This document shows positions 1 through 7,746 of a stretch of 64,000 nucleotides of DNA, one piece after another. This stretch comes from Mycolicibacterium parafortuitum (lineage in GTDB: Bacteria; Actinomycetota; Actinomycetes; Mycobacteriales; Mycobacteriaceae): NCBI RefSeq assembly GCF_010725485.1, contig NZ_AP022598.1:1550001-1614000 (forward strand). Direction: 5' to 3'. The first letter of the stretch is position 1, and each line of letters begins with the position of its first letter. A program made the translations under genes and the position numbers. Below the pieces are notes generated by a model. That model searched no databases. It saw only the letters and a program-made list of their open reading frames with translations, and was not told the origin of the DNA.

Positions 1-933
1 GCAGCAGTTTTCAACATCGCTGACCATCTCGCGGCCGGGGCGGACACGGCTGATGCGATCGCCGATGCCGAATATGCCGACCGCGACGCCATGCGCCGGC
101 TGTTGCGGTCCTTGGCCTCGATCGGGCTTGTCACGTCCACCGACGGCGCGCGCTTCGGCGCCACGTCCTTGCTGGGCACACTCCGCAGGGACGATCCGAA
201 CTCGCTGCGCGGCATGGTGCTCGCGATGAGTGCACGGGGGCACTGGTTGCCCTGGGGGCGGTTCGTGGACGCGGTCCGCACGGGTGACCGGCAGATCAGG
301 GCCGCGCTCGGCTTCGAGAACGCGTTCGATTATTTCGGTGCGAACCTTGATGAGGCCGCCGTGTTCACCGAGGCCATGTCCAACCTCAGCGCCGCTGTGG
401 CGGCCGAGATCGCCCAGGCGATCGATACGGCGGGCGTCGACCGGGCGTGGGACGTCGGCGGCGCGAACGGCGAGGTCATCCGGGCGATGATGCGGGCCAA
501 CCCGCACCTGCGCGGGGGCGTCTTCGATCTGCCGCACGTGGTGCCTGACGCGGTCGAGGCCGCACGCCGCGACGGATTGCTCCCTCGCTTCACAGCGACC
601 GGCGGCGACTTCTTCAGGTCGGTTCCGGGCGGCGATCTGTACGTGCTCAAGTTCATCCTGCACGACTGGGATGACGACAGCTGCATACGAATCCTCAAGA
701 ACTGCCACGCGTCCCTGCAGGAGGGCGGCCGCGTCGTCGTCGTCGACTACCTCGTGGGTGAGACCGGCGCCGCGGGCCTGCCGCCGCTCATGGACATGAA
801 CATGCTCGTCATGACCGGTGGGCGCGAGCGCGACATCGCCGAGTTCGATGCGATCTTCGACTCGGCCGGGCTGCGGCGTACCGGCATCAGCCGGGCCGGT
901 CAGTTCGCCGTCATCGAGACCGTGGCCATCTAG
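1..933 (+). CDS. SAM-dependent O-methyltransferase (5' end outside window)
   Basis: The reading frame is open from base 1, so the N-terminus is cut by the window edge; 310 codons are visible. The class is the plant-type/antibiotic O-methyltransferase family (methyltransferase family 2), which has an N-terminal dimerisation winged helix followed by a Rossmann SAM-binding domain. Visible signatures are the glycine-rich SAM loop WDVGGANGEV, the acidic FDLPHVV strand that usually binds the ribose, and FILHDWDDD followed by ILKN, the family's catalytic-region hallmark. It would methylate a hydroxyl on a small aromatic or polyketide-like molecule; the substrate cannot be read from sequence. A MarR regulator and an epimerase follow on the same strand after a 40-bp gap holding a long inverted repeat. 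Confidence 0.85.
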   Translation, partial: AAVFNIADHLAAGADTADAIADAEYADRDAMRRLLRSLASIGLVTSTDGARFGATSLLGTLRRDDPNSLRGMVLAMSARGHWLPWGRFVDAVRTGDRQIRAALGFENAFDYFGANLDEAAVFTEAMSNLSAAVAAEIAQAIDTAGVDRAWDVGGANGEVIRAMMRANPHLRGGVFDLPHVVPDAVEAARRDGLLPRFTATGGDFFRSVPGGDLYVLKFILHDWDDDSCIRILKNCHASLQEGGRVVVVDYLVGETGAAGLPPLMDMNMLVMTGGRERDIAEFDAIFDSAGLRRTGISRAGQFAVIETVAI

Positions 934-937
934 ACGA

Positions 938-987
938 TTGACAGTTTGTCTGCCACCTGACATTATTCGTCGGGTGGCAGACAAACT
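938..987 (+). promoter_or_regulatory. MarR promoter embedded in a 15-bp inverted repeat; leaderless start
   Basis: A perfect 15-bp inverted repeat (arms 943-957 and 973-987, spacer 15) covers a promoter: -35 TTGACA at 938-943, a 17-bp spacer, and -10 CATTAT at 961-966. The right arm begins one base before the GTG start at 974. Transcription would begin at about 973-974, giving a leaderless mRNA. This is the geometry expected for MarR autorepression. As RNA the repeat could also act as a terminator for the methyltransferase gene, but no U-run follows. Confidence 0.6.
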
Positions 988-1432
988 CGGTTCTGGGCGG
1001 CACAACACGATCGGTGCGTGGACCAAGCGGTGTTACCTCGCGGCCCGTGCCGCCATGGAGGACGCGCTGCGGCCCTACGGCCTCGGGGCAACCCAGTGGT
1101 ACGTGCTGTACCAACTCGTGAACGCCGGGCCCACCCGGCAGCGCGATCTGCAGCGCATCCTGCAGGTCGAACGCGCGACGCTGAGCGCCGTCGTCATCAC
1201 CCTGGTGAAGAAGAAGCTCGTCGAGCAGATCCCCGACGGTCGTGATCAGCGAAAGAAGCTGTTGCGTATCACCGAGACCGGGGAAGCGCTGTGGACTGAA
1301 CTGCCCGACCTGGCCCGGATTCATTCAGTGGCCTTCGACGGCCTCGATGCCGATGACATCGACGTCGCGATACGGGTGCTGCGCACCGCGACCGAACGAC
1401 TCGAACAACATCTGGGAAAGGAGCTGTCATGA
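974..1432 (+). CDS. MarR-family transcriptional regulator
   Basis: A 152-residue winged-helix regulator. The MarR core is visible: GATQWYVLYQL, then RQRDLQRILQVERATLSAVV (recognition helix), then the wing IPDGRDQRKKLLRITETG. MarR proteins bind palindromic DNA as dimers and are released by small phenolic or hydrophobic ligands. The GTG at 974 was chosen because it lies 7 nt after a -10 element and because upstream codons in this frame overlap the methyltransferase and look non-coding. Its stop overlaps the next gene by ATGA (1429-1432), so it is translationally coupled to the epimerase. The operator at 943-987 suggests autoregulation. Confidence 0.88.
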   Translation: MADKLGSGRHNTIGAWTKRCYLAARAAMEDALRPYGLGATQWYVLYQLVNAGPTRQRDLQRILQVERATLSAVVITLVKKKLVEQIPDGRDQRKKLLRITETGEALWTELPDLARIHSVAFDGLDADDIDVAIRVLRTATERLEQHLGKELS

Positions 1433-2244
1433 AGATCCTGGTGACCGGTGCGACGGGTCTGGTGGGTGCCCGACTACTTCCGCGCCTTGTCGAGGACGGC
1501 CACGACTGCCGCACCCTGGTGCGCCGGCGCGGGGCCGTGTCGCACGACGTGACAGAGGTGATCGGGGACCTCTCCGATCTCGAGTCGCTCACCCCCGCGG
1601 TCAGCGGTGTCGACGCAATCGTCCATCTTGCCGCGGTGTTCCGTACGGCGGACACCGAGCTGATCTGGACGACGAACCGCGACGGGTCCTGCAATCTCAT
1701 CGCCGCGGCACAGGAGCACGCACCGGATGCGCGCTTCATCATGGCGAGCACCGCGCACGTCTACGGCGCCGAGTGCGCGCGTCCGGGCCGCGAGAGCGAC
1801 GAGCTCGATCCTGGCCACGCGTACCCGGCGAGCAAGTTGGCTGCCGAAAATGCCCTGCGCAGTAGCGGACTCACGTGGGCGATTCAGCGCTACGGCTTCG
1901 TCTACGGTGACGGCGACGGTCATCTGGAGGCGCTGCCGGGTCAAGCCGCCAACGCCAACATGCATCCGGCGCAGCGGATGAGCCTCATCCACCACCGTGA
2001 CGTCGCGACCGCGACCCGGCTGGCGCTCACCGGGGCCTTCGACGGCCGGATCGTCAACATCACCGATGAGGCGCCGACGTCGATGTACGAACTCGTCGCG
2101 ATCGCCGGCGGCGCCATGGACCCGTCGTCGCAGCCGCTGGATCACCCCTGGCATCTGCAGATGGACGGTGCGCTGGCACGCCGACTCGGTTTCCGGCCCA
2201 GCATGCGCACCATCCACCACGCCGTCGAACAGCAGGCGATGTGA
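1429..2244 (+). CDS. NAD(P)-dependent epimerase/dehydratase (extended SDR)
   Basis: 271 residues. The N-terminal Rossmann motif TGATGLVGARLL (residues 7-18) is that of extended SDRs. The region IVHLAAVFRTAD, the serine strand MASTAHVYG and a Tyr-x-x-x-Lys pair in HAYPASKLAAENAL complete the Ser/Tyr/Lys catalytic set. Such enzymes epimerise, reduce or dehydrate nucleotide sugars or reduce aldehydes and ketones; the substrate is not evident. It is coupled by a 4-nt overlap to the MarR gene, so it is probably part of that regulator's target operon. It ends in a likely bidirectional terminator shared with the convergent LuxR gene. Confidence 0.85.
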   Translation: MKILVTGATGLVGARLLPRLVEDGHDCRTLVRRRGAVSHDVTEVIGDLSDLESLTPAVSGVDAIVHLAAVFRTADTELIWTTNRDGSCNLIAAAQEHAPDARFIMASTAHVYGAECARPGRESDELDPGHAYPASKLAAENALRSSGLTWAIQRYGFVYGDGDGHLEALPGQAANANMHPAQRMSLIHHRDVATATRLALTGAFDGRIVNITDEAPTSMYELVAIAGGAMDPSSQPLDHPWHLQMDGALARRLGFRPSMRTIHHAVEQQAM

Positions 2245-2272
2245 CCGAGATCGATTGCTGACAAGTCGATTT

Positions 2273-2302
2273 GGTGGTCCCGAGGTCTGCTCAGGGGCCA
2301 CC
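2273..2302. terminator. Hairpin between convergent genes
   Basis: The sequence GGTGGTCCC (2273-2281) can pair with GGGGCCACC (2294-2302) with one G-U wobble, and GAG with CTC extends the stem. It lies 28 bp after the epimerase stop and covers the stop of the convergent LuxR gene. There is no clear U-tract, which is common for mycobacterial hairpin terminators. Confidence 0.4.
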
Positions 2303-2959
2303 CTTCCAGTGCTCGATGCGGTGGTGATCGGGAGTGAACCCGTGCTCGACACCCCACAGCACCGCCTGGGTTCTGCTGGCCACGTCGATCTTCCGGTAGA
2401 TCGTGCGAATGTAGGACTTGATGGTGTTGGGGCTGAGGTAGGTCAGCGCGGCGACCTCAGCGTTGCTCTTGCCCTGCGTGATGAGCGCCAGGATTTCCGA
2501 CTCCCGGTCGCTGAGCCCCTCCCCGCGGCCCGGCCAGTCGAGACCGACCGCGCTGCGCCCACGCGCCGGGACGTCACTGATCACCATCTCGCCGGCGTGC
2601 ACCGCCTCCAGCGCAGTGACCAACTCCCGGGCCGGCAGCGTCTTGGACAGATACCCGTGGGCCCCTTTCCGGCGGGCGCTCTCGATGAGTTCGGGGTGAA
2701 AGTTCCACGTGTAGACCACAACCCGGCGAGCCCGTGGATTGGCGACCAGCGCCGCGATCTCGTCGTGGTCGGACTCCGGCTGGGCGAAGGAGTCGTAGAG
2801 GACGATGTCGACGCTGTCGTCGAGGCTCATGTTGGAGTCGATCTCCGCGACGACGACACGGTCGCGGTAGCGGTCGAACATGTTCGCGACACCCATCAGC
2901 ACGACGTCGTAGTCGTCGACCAGCGCCACCGTGATGGGAGTGTGCGGCGGCGATGCCAT
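2291..2959 (-). CDS. LuxR/NarL-family response regulator
   Basis: 222 residues. The N-terminal receiver-like domain has the acidic pair in VALVDDYD, a candidate phospho-acceptor Asp at about 56 (IVLYDSF), Thr at about 84 and the conserved Lys at about 106 (GYLSK). The C-terminal GerE/LuxR helix-turn-helix occupies about 149-205 (LSDRESEILALI, then SPNTIKSYIRTIYRKI). No histidine kinase is adjacent, so it is an orphan in this window. The receiver between the acidic pair and Asp56 is atypical, and phosphorylation is not assured. The divergent neighbour is a small stress-type membrane protein; two direct repeats lie in the shared promoter region. Confidence 0.85.
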   Translation of the reverse strand: MASPPHTPITVALVDDYDVVLMGVANMFDRYRDRVVVAEIDSNMSLDDSVDIVLYDSFAQPESDHDEIAALVANPRARRVVVYTWNFHPELIESARRKGAHGYLSKTLPARELVTALEAVHAGEMVISDVPARGRSAVGLDWPGRGEGLSDRESEILALITQGKSNAEVAALTYLSPNTIKSYIRTIYRKIDVASRTQAVLWGVEHGFTPDHHRIEHWKGGP

Positions 2960-2976
2960 GGGTTCACGCTACCTAC

Positions 2977-3009
2977 CTAAGGGTGTATCGCCATCCCCCT
3001 TAAGGGTGG
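2977..3009. repeat. Direct repeat in divergent promoter
   Basis: TAAGGGTG occurs at 2978-2985 and again at 3001-3008, 23 bp apart (about two helical turns), between the LuxR start and the small membrane protein gene. A pair of binding sites for the LuxR regulator is one reading; two copies alone are weak evidence. Confidence 0.3.
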
Positions 3010-3090
3010 TCGACTGACAGCAGTGTCGAGCAATCGCCCGGCCATCCCGATCCAGCGCCCCGCGGCGCTGCACCAGAAAGGCACGCAGCC

Positions 3091-3372
3091 ATGATCGGAC
3101 TCATCGTCAGCATCATCGTCGTCGGACTCATCGCCGGCGCCATCGCTCGCCTCCTCGTTCCGGGCAAGCAGAACCTGTCGATCCTGATGACCATCGTTCT
3201 CGGAATCGTCGGGTCCTTCGTCGGTGGGTTCCTCGGATACCTGCTCTTCCACAAGGACGCATCGCAGGGATTCCTGCAGCCCTCCGGGATCATCGGCTCG
3301 GTCATCGGTGCGGTGATCGTCCTGCTGATCTGGCTGCGCGTCGGCGGCCGGAGTTCGGTCACGCACCGGTAG
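3091..3372 (+). CDS. GlsB/YeaQ/YmgE-family small membrane protein
   Basis: 93 residues, almost entirely three hydrophobic segments (about 2-22, 28-50 and 64-86) with glycine-rich turns (GLIAGAIARLLVPGK, then GIVGSFVGGFLGYLL, then GIIGSVIGAVIVLL). This is the pattern of the transglycosylase-associated (GlsB/YeaQ/YmgE) family, which is induced by stress in several bacteria and has no defined biochemical function. An AAAGG Shine-Dalgarno lies upstream of the ATG. It is divergent from the LuxR gene and followed by a strong hairpin, so it is probably monocistronic. Confidence 0.85.
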   Translation: MIGLIVSIIVVGLIAGAIARLLVPGKQNLSILMTIVLGIVGSFVGGFLGYLLFHKDASQGFLQPSGIIGSVIGAVIVLLIWLRVGGRSSVTHR

Positions 3373-3384
3373 CTCAGCGCGACC

Positions 3385-3415
3385 GGGCCGGCTTCGCTGC
3401 GCGCGAGGCCGGCCC
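3385..3415 (+). terminator. Hairpin terminator after the small membrane protein gene
   Basis: GGGCCGGC (3385-3392) pairs perfectly with GCCGGCCC (3408-3415) across a 15-nt loop that can pair further. It begins 13 bp after the stop codon and precedes the lactate permease gene by about 80 bp. No U-run follows. Confidence 0.45.
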
Positions 3416-3495
3416 TGTCGGGTAGCGGCGTTTACCTCGCCGCGGGCCGTGGTAACCGACGCTTGGTGTGAGCCACGCCACAGTGGAGGTAGGTC

Positions 3496-5226
3496 GTGTA
3501 CCAGCAAATTCTCGATCCCGTTGCCGGCTCGCTGGGCTGGAGCGCGGCGGTGGCGGCCGTCCCGCTGCTCCTGTTGTTCGTCCTGCTCGGCGCCGTGAAG
3601 ATGACCGCCTGGAAGGCGTCGCTGATCTCGCTGGCCGTGAGTGTCGCGGTGGCCGTCGTCATCTACGGAATGCCCGTCGGCCAGACCGTTTTGGCGGCCA
3701 CCGAGGGCGCCGCGTTCGGCTTCTTCCCGATCCTGTGGATCGTGATCAACGCCATCTGGGTGTATCAGATGACCGTCGAGACAGGCCACTTCGACGTGCT
3801 GCGGCGGTCGTTCAGCTCGGTCAGCGACGATCAGCGCATCCAGGCCATCATCATCGCGTTCTCGTTCGGCGCCCTGATCGAGGCGCTGGCCGGCTTCGGC
3901 ACCCCCGTGGCGGTCACCTCGGTGATGCTGATGGCGCTGGGGTTCCGTCCACTCAAGGCCGCGGTACTGGCGTTGGTCGCCAACACCGCTCCGGTGGCGT
4001 TCGGCGCGATGGCCACCCCCATCATCACGCTGGGCAAGGTCACCGGGCTGGACGCCGACACCCTCGGGGCGATGGTGGGCCGCCAGACCCCGATCCTCGC
4101 GCTGTTCGTCCCGCTGGCACTGGTGGCGATCATCGACGGCCGCCGCGGGATGCGCGCGACCTGGCCGGCGGCGGTGGTGTGCGGTCTGGTGTTCGCCCTT
4201 GCGCAGTACGCCACGTCCAACTTCCTGTCGGTTCCGCTCGCCGATGTGGTGGCCTCGCTGCTGTCGGCGGCAGCGGTGGTCGCGCTGGTACGGGTATGGC
4301 GCCCCGCCAACACCTACACCGAGCTCGCCGAACCCGAAGCGGTCGCCGTGCGCGTCGGATCGGCCGAGGCCGGCAGCGGCGACGTCCGGCGCGGGGGACC
4401 GCGTTCCGCGGACGGACCACGTCCGCGTGGGGGCAGCGGCGGCACCGGGGATGGTCCCGCGCGAGACGGCGAGGTGAAGGACTCCCGCGCCGACGTCGTC
4501 AAGGCCTACGCCCCATACGGGATCATCATCGCCGTCTTCGTCCTGTGCCAGATTCCGGCGGTCAAAAGCCTGCTCGACACCGCCACCGTCGCCGGAAACT
4601 GGCCGGGGCTCAATGTTGTCGACGCCGACGGCGATCCGTCGACGTTGACGAAGTTCACGCTGAACCTGTTGACCACCCCCGGAACCCAGATGCTGGTCGC
4701 GGGACTGCTCACGATGATCGCGCTGCGCCTGTCGGTGCCCCGAGCGGTCAAGGCCTACGGGGTGACGCTGCATCAACTGCGCTGGGCGATCGTCACCGTG
4801 ATGACCGTCCTGGCGCTGGCCTTCGTGATGAACCTGTCCGGCCAGACGATCACGCTGGGCACGTTCATGGCGGCGGCAGGCGGGTTGTTCGCATTGCTGT
4901 CACCGATCCTGGGTTGGCTCGGCGTCGCGGTCACCGGGTCGGATACGTCGGCGAACTCGTTGTTCGGTGCGCTCCAGGTCACCGCCGCCAACCAGGCCGG
5001 ACTGTCCGAGGTGCTGATGGCTGCGTCGAACAGTTCCGGCGGGGTGCTGGGCAAGATGATCTCGCCACAGAACCTGGCCATCGCCGCCGCGGCTGTCGGC
5101 CTCGACGGCAAGGAGGGCGACATCTTCCGACGGGTGGTGCTGTGGAGTCTCGGGTTCCTCGTGCTGCTGTGCGCGTTGTCGGCTCTGCAGGCGTCACCGG
5201 TCCTGTCGTGGATGGTGCCGGCATGA
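3496..5226 (+). CDS. L-lactate permease family transporter
   Basis: 576 residues, polytopic membrane protein of the LctP/LldP family, which imports lactate or glycolate with protons. Typical segments are AIIIAFSFGALIEALAGFG near 117-135, VALVANTAPVAFGAMATPI-type residues near 160-176, and the C-terminal VTGSDTSANSLFGALQ and ISPQNLAIAAAAVG motifs. Unusually, residues about 285-333 form a Gly/Arg/Ser/Asp-rich low-complexity cytoplasmic loop. The GTG start at 3496 opens the hydrophobic N-terminus. The gene overlaps the following FAD dehydrogenase by ATGA, so transport and oxidation of the same 2-hydroxyacid are probably coupled. Confidence 0.9.
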   Translation: MYQQILDPVAGSLGWSAAVAAVPLLLLFVLLGAVKMTAWKASLISLAVSVAVAVVIYGMPVGQTVLAATEGAAFGFFPILWIVINAIWVYQMTVETGHFDVLRRSFSSVSDDQRIQAIIIAFSFGALIEALAGFGTPVAVTSVMLMALGFRPLKAAVLALVANTAPVAFGAMATPIITLGKVTGLDADTLGAMVGRQTPILALFVPLALVAIIDGRRGMRATWPAAVVCGLVFALAQYATSNFLSVPLADVVASLLSAAAVVALVRVWRPANTYTELAEPEAVAVRVGSAEAGSGDVRRGGPRSADGPRPRGGSGGTGDGPARDGEVKDSRADVVKAYAPYGIIIAVFVLCQIPAVKSLLDTATVAGNWPGLNVVDADGDPSTLTKFTLNLLTTPGTQMLVAGLLTMIALRLSVPRAVKAYGVTLHQLRWAIVTVMTVLALAFVMNLSGQTITLGTFMAAAGGLFALLSPILGWLGVAVTGSDTSANSLFGALQVTAANQAGLSEVLMAASNSSGGVLGKMISPQNLAIAAAAVGLDGKEGDIFRRVVLWSLGFLVLLCALSALQASPVLSWMVPA

Positions 5227-6602
5227 GCACCCACGAGTTCATGGGCGCGCTGGACGATCTCATCACCGAACTACCCGAAGGCACCGTCGTCACCGACCCC
5301 GACATCGTGGCCTCCTACCGGCAGGACCGCGCGGCCGACCCGCGGGCCGGCACCGCCGCGGCCGTCGTTCGGCCCACCCGCACCGAGGAGGTGCAGGCCG
5401 TGCTGCGCTGGGCCTCCGCACACAAGATCGCGGTGGTGCCCCGGGGCATGGGCACGGGATTGTCGGGTGGCGCAACGGCGTTGGACGGTGCCATCGTGTT
5501 GTCGACGGAGAAGATGCGCGACATCACCGTCGACCCGGTCACCCGCACCGCGGTGGTACAGCCCGGCCTGCTCAATTCCGAGGTCAAGAAGGCCGTCGCC
5601 GAACACGGGCTGTGGTACCCGCCGGATCCGTCGTCGTATGAGATCTGCAGTATCGGTGGCAATGTCGCCACCAACGCGGGCGGACTGTGCTGCGTGAAGT
5701 ACGGCGTGACCACCGACTACGTGCTCGGCCTGCAGGTGGTGCTGGCCGACGGCACCGCGGTGCGGATCGGTGGGCCCCGGCTCAAGGATGTCGCGGGGCT
5801 GTCGCTGACGAAATTGTTCGTCGGCAGCGAGGGCACGCTCGGGGTCATCACCGAGGTGACGTTGCGGCTACTGCCACCGCAGCCGCCGCAGTGCACCGTG
5901 GTGGCGACGTTCGATTCGGTGCAGGCAGCCTCTGAAGCGGTGGTTGCCGTGACCGGCAAGATCCGGCCGTCGATGCTGGAGTTCATGGATTCCGTGGCGA
6001 TCAACGCCGTCGAGGACAAACTGAAGATGGGGCTGGATCGCCACACCGCCGCCATGATGGTCGCCGCCTCCGACGATCGCGGCGCCGCGGGCGCCGAGGA
6101 CGCGGAGTTCATGGCTCAGGTGTTCACCGAAGCCGGCGCTGCGGAGGTGTTCTCGACCAACGACCCGGCCGAGGGCGAAGCCTTCGTCGCCGCCCGGAGG
6201 TTCGCGATCCCCGCGGTCGAGGCCAAGGGTTCGCTACTGCTCGAGGATGTCGGCGTGCCGGTGCCCAGACTCGCCGACCTGTGCGCGGGCATCGAGAAGA
6301 TCGCTGCCAACCGAGACGTGCTGATCTCGGTGATCGCGCATGCCGGCGACGGCAACACCCACCCGTTGATCGTGTTCGATCCGGCCGACGCCGCGATGGC
6401 CGAGCGGGCGGAGAAGGCGTTCGGCGAGATCATGGAGCTCGCCGTGGGCCTCGGCGGCACGATCACCGGTGAGCACGGAGTCGGCCGGCTGAAGCGGCCG
6501 TGGCTGGGAAGCCAGATCGGCCCGGAGGCAATGGAACTCAACCGCCGGATCAAGCAGGCACTGGACCCCGACGCGATCCTCAATCCGGGGGCGGCGTTCT
6601 GA
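5223..6602 (+). CDS. FAD-linked 2-hydroxyacid dehydrogenase (GlcD / D-lactate dehydrogenase type)
   Basis: 459 residues. The PCMH-type FAD domain is clear: PRGMGTGLSGGA near residue 78, GGNVATNAGGLCC near 142-154, and GSEGTLGVITEVTLRL near 200. The C-terminal FAD-oxidase domain carries HAGDGNTHP and GTITGEHGVGRLK, hallmark segments of glycolate oxidase subunit GlcD and D-lactate dehydrogenases. It should oxidise D-lactate or glycolate and pass electrons to the respiratory chain. The frame stays open far upstream inside the permease gene; ATG 5223 was chosen because conserved sequence begins there and it overlaps the permease stop by 4 nt. Confidence 0.9.
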   Translation: MSTHEFMGALDDLITELPEGTVVTDPDIVASYRQDRAADPRAGTAAAVVRPTRTEEVQAVLRWASAHKIAVVPRGMGTGLSGGATALDGAIVLSTEKMRDITVDPVTRTAVVQPGLLNSEVKKAVAEHGLWYPPDPSSYEICSIGGNVATNAGGLCCVKYGVTTDYVLGLQVVLADGTAVRIGGPRLKDVAGLSLTKLFVGSEGTLGVITEVTLRLLPPQPPQCTVVATFDSVQAASEAVVAVTGKIRPSMLEFMDSVAINAVEDKLKMGLDRHTAAMMVAASDDRGAAGAEDAEFMAQVFTEAGAAEVFSTNDPAEGEAFVAARRFAIPAVEAKGSLLLEDVGVPVPRLADLCAGIEKIAANRDVLISVIAHAGDGNTHPLIVFDPADAAMAERAEKAFGEIMELAVGLGGTITGEHGVGRLKRPWLGSQIGPEAMELNRRIKQALDPDAILNPGAAF

Positions 6603-6613
6603 CCCGGTGCCCG

Positions 6614-6733
6614 CTACGCGGCGCGCGGTGGGAGCGCGACAGTGTCCCCCGCGACATCGATGGCGACCTTGCCGTGCAGCGCATATGACCGCCTGTTCTC
6701 CAGCAGATCGTGGGCCTCGCCCATGCGGTGAGC
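6614..6733 (-). pseudogene. C-terminal relic of a zinc-type alcohol dehydrogenase / quinone oxidoreductase
   Basis: The last 39 codons of a minus-strand frame read AHRMGEAHDLLENRRSYALH, then GKVAIDVAGD. This closely resembles the C-terminal tail of MDR-family quinone oxidoreductases (typically ...AAEAHRLLE...GKIVL). Upstream codons in the frame show no Rossmann domain and diverge into non-coding sequence, so only the tail survives. It lies between the FAD dehydrogenase and DUF5996 genes in the 180-bp gap and has no start of its own. The call rests on motif similarity alone. Confidence 0.5.
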
Positions 6734-6782
6734 GCGTCGCCACCGATCGTGTGTGGACGACATCGACCGTCCACACACTCCT

Positions 6783-7730
6783 TCACGCGCGTGACTGCCG
6801 GGCCTTCCAGCGGTCGGGATCGTCCTCCAGAGCATCGCGGTCCCAGTTGCCGAGGATCGCCCCGGCTTCGTACGTGCCCTGAAGAAACTCCATCAGCGCC
6901 CGGTCGGGATCGGCCGCTTGCCGCACCGCCTCGTACGGCAGCAGGAACTGGCGGTAGTCCTGACTGTAGAACGCCTCCGCCGGGCCGACCGGATGATCGG
7001 CGAATCCCTCGGGTTCGGGGTAGGCGTAGGCATAGAAGGCGCCCTCGTCGCCACCGCCGGGCCAGAACCCGCAGCTGCTCAGTTCGCGGGAATACCCTTC
7101 CACCATCACCCAGTCACCGACATTGGGTGAGCCACCGGGGTGCGTCGGCGCAGTACGGCCGGAGAACCGGGTACACGCCAAATCCATTGCTCCCCAGAAG
7201 AAGTGCACCGGACTGACCTTGCCGACGAATCGTGACCGGAATTGACCGATGACGCGGTTCGCTTGCAGCAGCTGCCGCCAGAACAGGTTCGCGGCTACGG
7301 GATCGTAGGAGGCGCGCTCGACGTCCTCGGCGAACGGTACGGCCGGGTCGACCTCGTTGGGACGCGACTGGATCTGCGTGTCCAGACCCAACTCGTCGAG
7401 CGCCGTCATGACCTTGAAGTAGAAGTCTGCGACGGACTGTGCCTTGAGCTGGATGGATCGGATTTCGCCGTTGCTACTGCGGATCCGCAATTGATGATCG
7501 ATGAAATCGAACTCGATGTCGAAGGTTTCGCTGCCGTGCGGCACCGCCGATGTGGTGAGGCCGCGCGGCGTCACGTACAACGTGACCTGCCACCAGTGGT
7601 TCACCAGTGGTGCGTGGGCGAGCCGGATCTTGCCGATGATCTGCGTCCACATGTGGAGCGTTTCCCGCGTCGGCGTCCAATCGTCGACGCGGAGACGGGG
7701 CCAGCTGTCGAGGCGCGTGGGTTCTGCCAT
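6783..7730 (-). CDS. DUF5996 family protein
   Basis: 315 residues, soluble, rich in aromatic residues. The pattern WPRLRVDDWTPTRETLHMW at the N-terminus, then IIGKIRLAHAPLVNHWWQ and LYVTPRGLTTSAVPHG, matches the DUF5996 family, which has no assigned function. Later segments include HFFWGAMDLACTRFSGR and AFYSQDYRQFLLPYEAVR. No signal peptide or membrane segment is present. The GntP gene lies 16 bp upstream on the same strand, so read-through from the gluconate genes is possible, though a functional link is not shown. Confidence 0.8.
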   Translation of the reverse strand: MAEPTRLDSWPRLRVDDWTPTRETLHMWTQIIGKIRLAHAPLVNHWWQVTLYVTPRGLTTSAVPHGSETFDIEFDFIDHQLRIRSSNGEIRSIQLKAQSVADFYFKVMTALDELGLDTQIQSRPNEVDPAVPFAEDVERASYDPVAANLFWRQLLQANRVIGQFRSRFVGKVSPVHFFWGAMDLACTRFSGRTAPTHPGGSPNVGDWVMVEGYSRELSSCGFWPGGGDEGAFYAYAYPEPEGFADHPVGPAEAFYSQDYRQFLLPYEAVRQAADPDRALMEFLQGTYEAGAILGNWDRDALEDDPDRWKARQSRA

Positions 7731-7746
7731 CGTGGTCGATTCTCCG

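Noticed and set aside
2977..4776. Long minus-strand open frame antisense to the small membrane protein and lactate permease genes
   Set aside because: It is Arg/His/Gln/Asp-rich, has no domain, and is the usual GC-rich antisense shadow of two well-supported genes.
3468..5222. Upstream extension of the FAD dehydrogenase frame through the lactate permease gene
   Set aside because: Arg/Gly-rich frame without similarity; the dehydrogenase starts cleanly at ATG 5223.
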